The position numbers were made by a program, and so were the translations under genes. The notes under the pieces are model-generated. The model had not been told where the DNA came from. It saw only the letters and a program-made list of their open reading frames with translations, and did not search any database. A stretch of 64,000 nucleotides of DNA from NCBI GenBank assembly GCA_050084985.1, contig JBITNC010000002.1, positions 28,768,001 through 28,832,000 of the forward strand, read 5' to 3'. Below, in pieces: positions 59,916-64,000 of the stretch. Source of the DNA: Nageia nagi. Its lineage: Eukaryota; Pinophyta. Each line of letters starts with the position of its first letter. The first letter of the stretch is position 1.

Positions 59916-62326
59916 ATGGGAGACACCTTCTTACCAAGCATATTCTCGATGGTTCCAACTATGGTATTTGAGAACATCAGATGAAAGCTAAACCACAGGC
60001 AAGAAAACTATGAAATATAGTTAATAAGAACCTAGTAGATCCTATAGATGGGAAGGTACTTGAGGCATACAACATAAAGAATGAGTTGGCAACCTTTATG
60101 ATTTTTTGCATAGTATCAAATGAAGTGTTTCTTATGATCTCTTCATCAACCTCTACAAAGGGGTTAAGAAAATCTACCTAGGATTCAAATTTTCAAAAAG
60201 GTTCACCATTCCCCAAAAGTTTCTTCAATATCATCAAGGAAAAGATAAAAATGTTACCATTTATTTAAACAAGATTATTGACCTTAGGATCCAACTTGTT
60301 AGTTATGGTTGCAATTAGATCAATGATGAGTTTACGATCTTCATTATTTTGTAAAGAATTTATTCAAAGTTAGTAACTTTGTGATAGTTATCGAGACTGT
60401 ACTTGATGAATAAGATGTATTCTCTCTCAATAACCTTTCAAGGCTCCTTTTGAAGCATGAGAAAACTCTTAAAAAAAAGGGGTTGATCATTTCTCCAAAA
60501 GATAATAATATTACTCTAGGAGAAACCAAAACTCCTTTTAAGAAGTGTAAGCATCAAAAAATGTCTTTTCCTACTACCACCAAGAAGTTTGAAAAGAAAA
60601 GAAACAACAACTTCAAGCAAAGAGATGGAAAAGGCAAGGTAAATAAACCAAATTCTAAGGTTAAATTTGATGGAAATTATAACTTTTATGGTGCTATGGT
60701 CACAAAGAATTTGATTACTTCAAGATAAAAAGAGAAGAAAAGAATAAGAAAAATGGAAATATGAAGAACTTCAATTTGGTTTTGTTTATGCTCTTTACTC
60801 CATGACTTGCACATTCTCGATTGATTGAATTATTTACTCTAGTGCACTAATCACCTATGCTTTAAAAATGATAAGTTTGAAAATTTTTATTAGTATAGAA
60901 AGGATGTAGTTGTGATAGGTGATAATTCAATCCTTGAAGTTCAAAAGATTGAGAGTGTGTTGATTCACAAAAAAGTTCTTGAAAATGTGCTCTATGTACC
61001 AAAGCTCAAAATGAACCTTCTTTTTGAAATTCAAGTTGCAAAGAAATGATACACATTTGAATTCAATTCACAATCTTGGTGCATTAGGAAGGGACTTGCC
61101 ACTTTGGTAAAAGGATTAGTGAAATATGATCTCTACATTATGGATCAAGCTCTAATAAAGATGTGTCTTACTATGAATGTTTACTATAGAGGTAATCTTT
61201 GGCATCACAATTTAGGGTACCTTAACCATATAAGTATTCAAGTTGTGAAAGACCAAAAGATTATAGAAGGTTTTCCTTCGATTTCACCCATTATTGGTCT
61301 ATGTGAGAAGTGCATCGTAGGTAAGATGAATAAATAAATATTTGAAAAAGATAAGGCAACAAGGGCAACCCAACCTCTTCAGCTTGTGTATTGAGATTTG
61401 ATAGGTTTATTTCAAACTATGTCATTTGAGGGATCACCTTATGTCATGAGCTTCATTAATGAATTTAGTAGAATGGCATTTGGTTATCTACTTAAGCAAA
61501 AGGATTAAACCTTTAACAAGCTTAAAGATTTCAAGGTCTTAGTTGAAAATCATATTGACCTAAAAATCAAGATGTTGAAATTAAATAATGGAGGTGAGTA
61601 TAACAATAATAAGTTTAATGCCTATTATGCTACGTATAGAATCAAAAGGCAATTTACAATTCCTTACACTCCTTAGCAAAATGGTGTTACCGAAAGAAAA
61701 AATTAGATAATTATGGAGATGGCTAGATGCGTGTTGGGAATTTTTTCTAATTTCTTGTAGGGTGAAGCTATGAGCAGTGCAATTTACATATTGAATAGAT
61801 GTCCTTCAAAATTTGTTGAGGGAAAAATTCCTTTTGAGGCATGGAAAGAAAAGAAACCCAACATATCTCATTTTAGGGTGTTTGATCGTGAAGCATTCTC
61901 CTACATTATGTTTAAGAAAAAAAAAGTTGTACAAGAGAGCTAAAAAATGCATCTTTATAGGCTATGGTAATCAACATAGAGGCTATAGGCTCTACTCTCC
62001 ATCCTACAAAGTAGTGTTTGTATCGAGAGATGTAAAGTTCAATGAACTTTTTGAGAAATTTATTTCTAATAAGGATGTTAATGATCAAGATGAATCTTCA
62101 ATTACACCTAATTGGTTGCATATCGATTTAAATAAGTCACCGTAGGAATAAAAGTCTGTAACTTAGAGAATATCAAGAAGCATGACCTTGAACAAATCTT
62201 TATTTATCAAATTTGATAACAAAAATAAACCCTCATCATTCAAAGAAGCTTCAAAGCATGAGTGTTGGATGGAAACCATGAAAGTGGAATATGAGACACT
62301 TGTGAAAAATAAAACTTAGAACTTGG
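59916..62326 (+). pseudogene. Element S gag to integrase, decayed, truncated
   Basis: ATG at 59916 (MGDTFLP, then a frameshift). Gag traces to 60560, damaged knuckle (GNYNFYGAMVTKN) near 60680, protease region near 60840, integrase (LWHHNLGYLNHISIQ near 61200, CEKCIVGKMNK, RMAFGYLL) and the RT entry region (KEASKHECWMETMKVEYETL near 62240). Many stops. Integrase keeps the frame at the G-run that is shortened in M and Q. Confidence 0.85.
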
Positions 62327-62826
62327 TGTTGGAATGTATAATGCATTATTGTAAAGGTTTTGTAATAATCTTCTATGTAAGTTCATTAATACTTAAGGGG
62401 ATCATTTGATACCTTAAGTATTTAAGTTAATATGATAATGTAACTTGTTCTACACTCCATGTTATGAGCATGCCCCTTGGGTAAAAGGATGTGCATGTTA
62501 TGCTTTTGTACATTGAGTAAAAGGGTGATCCAAAGAGGGATTTTGGCCTATAAATAGAAGGCTCCCTCTTTGGATCATATACCAATTTTGTAAAGTAAAG
62601 TTATGCTATAGGATAGTGCTTAGGAAAAAAGCTTAGAAGGATTGTAAGAGTTCATATTTGTGAATGAAGTGAGATCTAGTTAGTGGATGTACTCATAGTT
62701 GAAGGAACCACTTACATCTTGAGTTATCTTTGTTAGATTATTTTATGAGTTATTTAAATGTGATTTGTGAGCTTTCATGTGATCTTGGGAGTTTAAAATT
62801 GTTCTTGTTATATTGTAACTCCTTCA
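62327..62826 (+). repeat. 5' LTR of element T
   Basis: 500 bp, TGTTGGAATGTATAATG to ACTCCTTCA. TATA box TATAAATAG at 62549-62557. Same LTR type as R and S. Confidence 0.9.
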
Positions 62827-62828
62827 TA

Positions 62829-62840
62829 TGGTATCAGAGC
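62829..62840 (+). other. Primer-binding site of element T
   Basis: TGGTATCAGAGC two bases after the LTR. Confidence 0.92.
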
Positions 62841-62950
62841 ACCTTGAATGCTCCTCTTCACATCCTTGGTATGGAAGCTTTTCTTCAACATCTTGGTGAT
62901 CTTTCTTCATTTCTCATCTTACACTACCTTGGTGAGGAAAAGATTTGAAG

Positions 62951-64000
62951 GTATAACATCTTTCTTTCTTATATTTTTTTTGGACTATTCCTTATGGTAC
63001 TAACATAATTCTTTATTGTAATGTGTTAGTTCAATATATTTTTTTTGCATTTTTTATTAAAAGGTAGCAATATATTGATATACAAGTTCTTATTCATACT
63101 AACATTCTTTATGTTAGTTATATATATTTAAAAAAATTATTAATATATTGTTATAAGTCTTTTAATAAAAATTTGCAAAATTCTGGTTATTTTGAGGATG
63201 CATCATTGTTATATGCTTTGCAAATCTTGATCATTTCTTTAAACATTTGAGGAGATAGTTACTTAAAAAAAACAAATCAATTTTTTTCTCTCAAATTAGC
63301 CTGTGAGAACATTTAAGAATTATTTTAGCTATTATCATTTTAAAAAATAATAATAAAAAAAATTCATAAAATGATTTTCTTATTTGGACTTTCTCTGAGG
63401 AGCCAATAATATAGCTTTGGCATTGGCACCTCTTTCACAAGATATGTATAATCCATATGTTTTGGATGTGCATCCCTAATAGAATTGAGATCTTTAGCCG
63501 TAGCCACTCTTCACGTAGGGTTTGAAGTGTAGGGGCTGTAATCTTCAACTGATCAAGATCTCCTCATGCATGTTTTAGGCCTCCTTCTGCTACTCTATGG
63601 TTGGATTTTTCCTCTTTGCAACCCTAGTTCCATTTTGGATGGATGCTTTGACCACCCCCTTCAAACTCTCGATTGACTCATGGCCTTCCATGTGGCCCTA
63701 GCTCCGCTGTGTTCACTCCATCTTAAAACCCATGCAGCCACCTCCTTTGCAACACCTCCTCTTTTTTTTTTTCCCTCTCTCTTACCTAGGCATTAAAAAA
63801 GGGAGGGTTCACATTTAATATTATTTGTTGATGCATTCAATTTAATTTGTTACTTGTAAATCACTTAAAAGCAACATATACCTTTTTTAAGCATTTAATT
63901 TCTTTTTACTTACTTCCAAGCAACTTTTTTTTTTAAATGCTCGTAGCAACTCTTATACTTCAAGTTTTTAAAGCTTTGTCATTATTGGCATTATTACATT
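62951..64000 (+). other. Leader intron of element T, incomplete
   Basis: Begins at the donor-like GTATAACA and continues to the window edge. T-rich start with ttagt/gcaatttt motifs as in R and N, then a distinct GC-richer cassette (63400-63780), then T-rich DNA. The acceptor and gag are not in the window. Confidence 0.5.

Larger units (their letters stand above)
57046..62326 (+). mobile_element. Ty1/copia element S, main body, interrupted by T
   Basis: Second part of its 5' LTR (57046-57399), PBS, leader with intron, and decayed gag-pol up to the start of RT, where T enters at 62327. The first 138 bp of its LTR lie at 20259-20396 on the far side of R. The rest of S should lie beyond the right edge after T. 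Confidence 0.75.
62327..64000 (+). mobile_element. Ty1/copia element T, 5' part, runs off the window
   Basis: A complete 5' LTR (62327-62826), PBS and leader, inserted in the RT codons of S. Left flank cttgg is one half of the expected target duplication; the other half lies off the window. Leader donor TTTGAAG|GTATAACA at 62950/62951. From about 63400 to 63780 it holds a GC-richer cassette with no recognisable gene. No coding part is visible. Confidence 0.85.

Noticed and set aside
1-64000. tRNA, rRNA or snRNA genes
   Set aside because: I saw no cloverleaf-compatible or rRNA-like sequence. The tRNA-Met complements are short primer-binding sites, not genes.

Overview
This is a repeat-dominated, AT-rich stretch of land-plant nuclear DNA. 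The one apparently intact host gene is an intronless organelle-type pentatricopeptide repeat (PPR-DYW) gene at 2921-5614, a family expanded in land plants. Very large nested Ty1/copia nests and LINE and Helitron relics of this kind suggest a gymnosperm-like genome. That placement is an inference with modest confidence.

Layout. Positions 1-2290 hold a decayed LINE on the minus strand (ORF1 with DUF4283 and zinc knuckle, then the AP-endonuclease). The PPR gene follows. From 5615 to 16151 there is mostly gene-free DNA with a MITE-like inverted repeat (7495-7912), the 3' end of a second LINE on the plus strand (11157-12060), a tandem duplication and a TA microsatellite. From 16152 to 20258 there is a Helitron relic: an RPA70-like pseudogene followed by a Rep/helicase pseudogene that still has its HUH motif and is cut off by a retrotransposon.

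From 20259 to the right edge everything is Ty1/copia, nested several levels deep. I call the elements S, R, M, N, P, Q and T. S (plus) entered the Helitron. R (plus) entered the 5' LTR of S and is itself split by M (minus) and Q (minus). N (plus) entered M, and P (plus) entered N. T (plus) entered S near 62327 and runs off the window. TSDs are exact for M (ccttc), N (gtttt) and Q (caagt), nearly exact for P (aatct/aatcc) and imperfect for R. All seven use a TGGTATCAGAGC-type primer-binding site, which is initiator tRNA-Met-like. S, R and T carry one LTR type (about 500 bp); M, N and Q carry a related but distinct LTR (460-507 bp); P is a different copia lineage (about 400-bp LTR). Every copy whose coding region lies in the window is broken by stops or frameshifts; T shows only its LTR and leader.

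The most interesting signals are in the non-coding parts of the S/R/T/M/N/Q group. (1) A 2.6-3.0 kb leader behaves like an intron, with donor AAG|GTATAA and acceptor GTAG|CA just before the gag ATG. Copy M lacks it almost exactly, as if copied from spliced RNA. (2) A 4-7 copy tandem array of about 50 bp units lies in the 3' UTR. Each unit can form a 6-7 bp hairpin whose stem changes in a compensatory way. (3) A roughly 600-bp leader block is conserved between the two LTR types. (4) LTR divergence contradicts nesting order: M differs by about 1%, but N and P inside it differ by about 4%. All percentages are my counts by eye.
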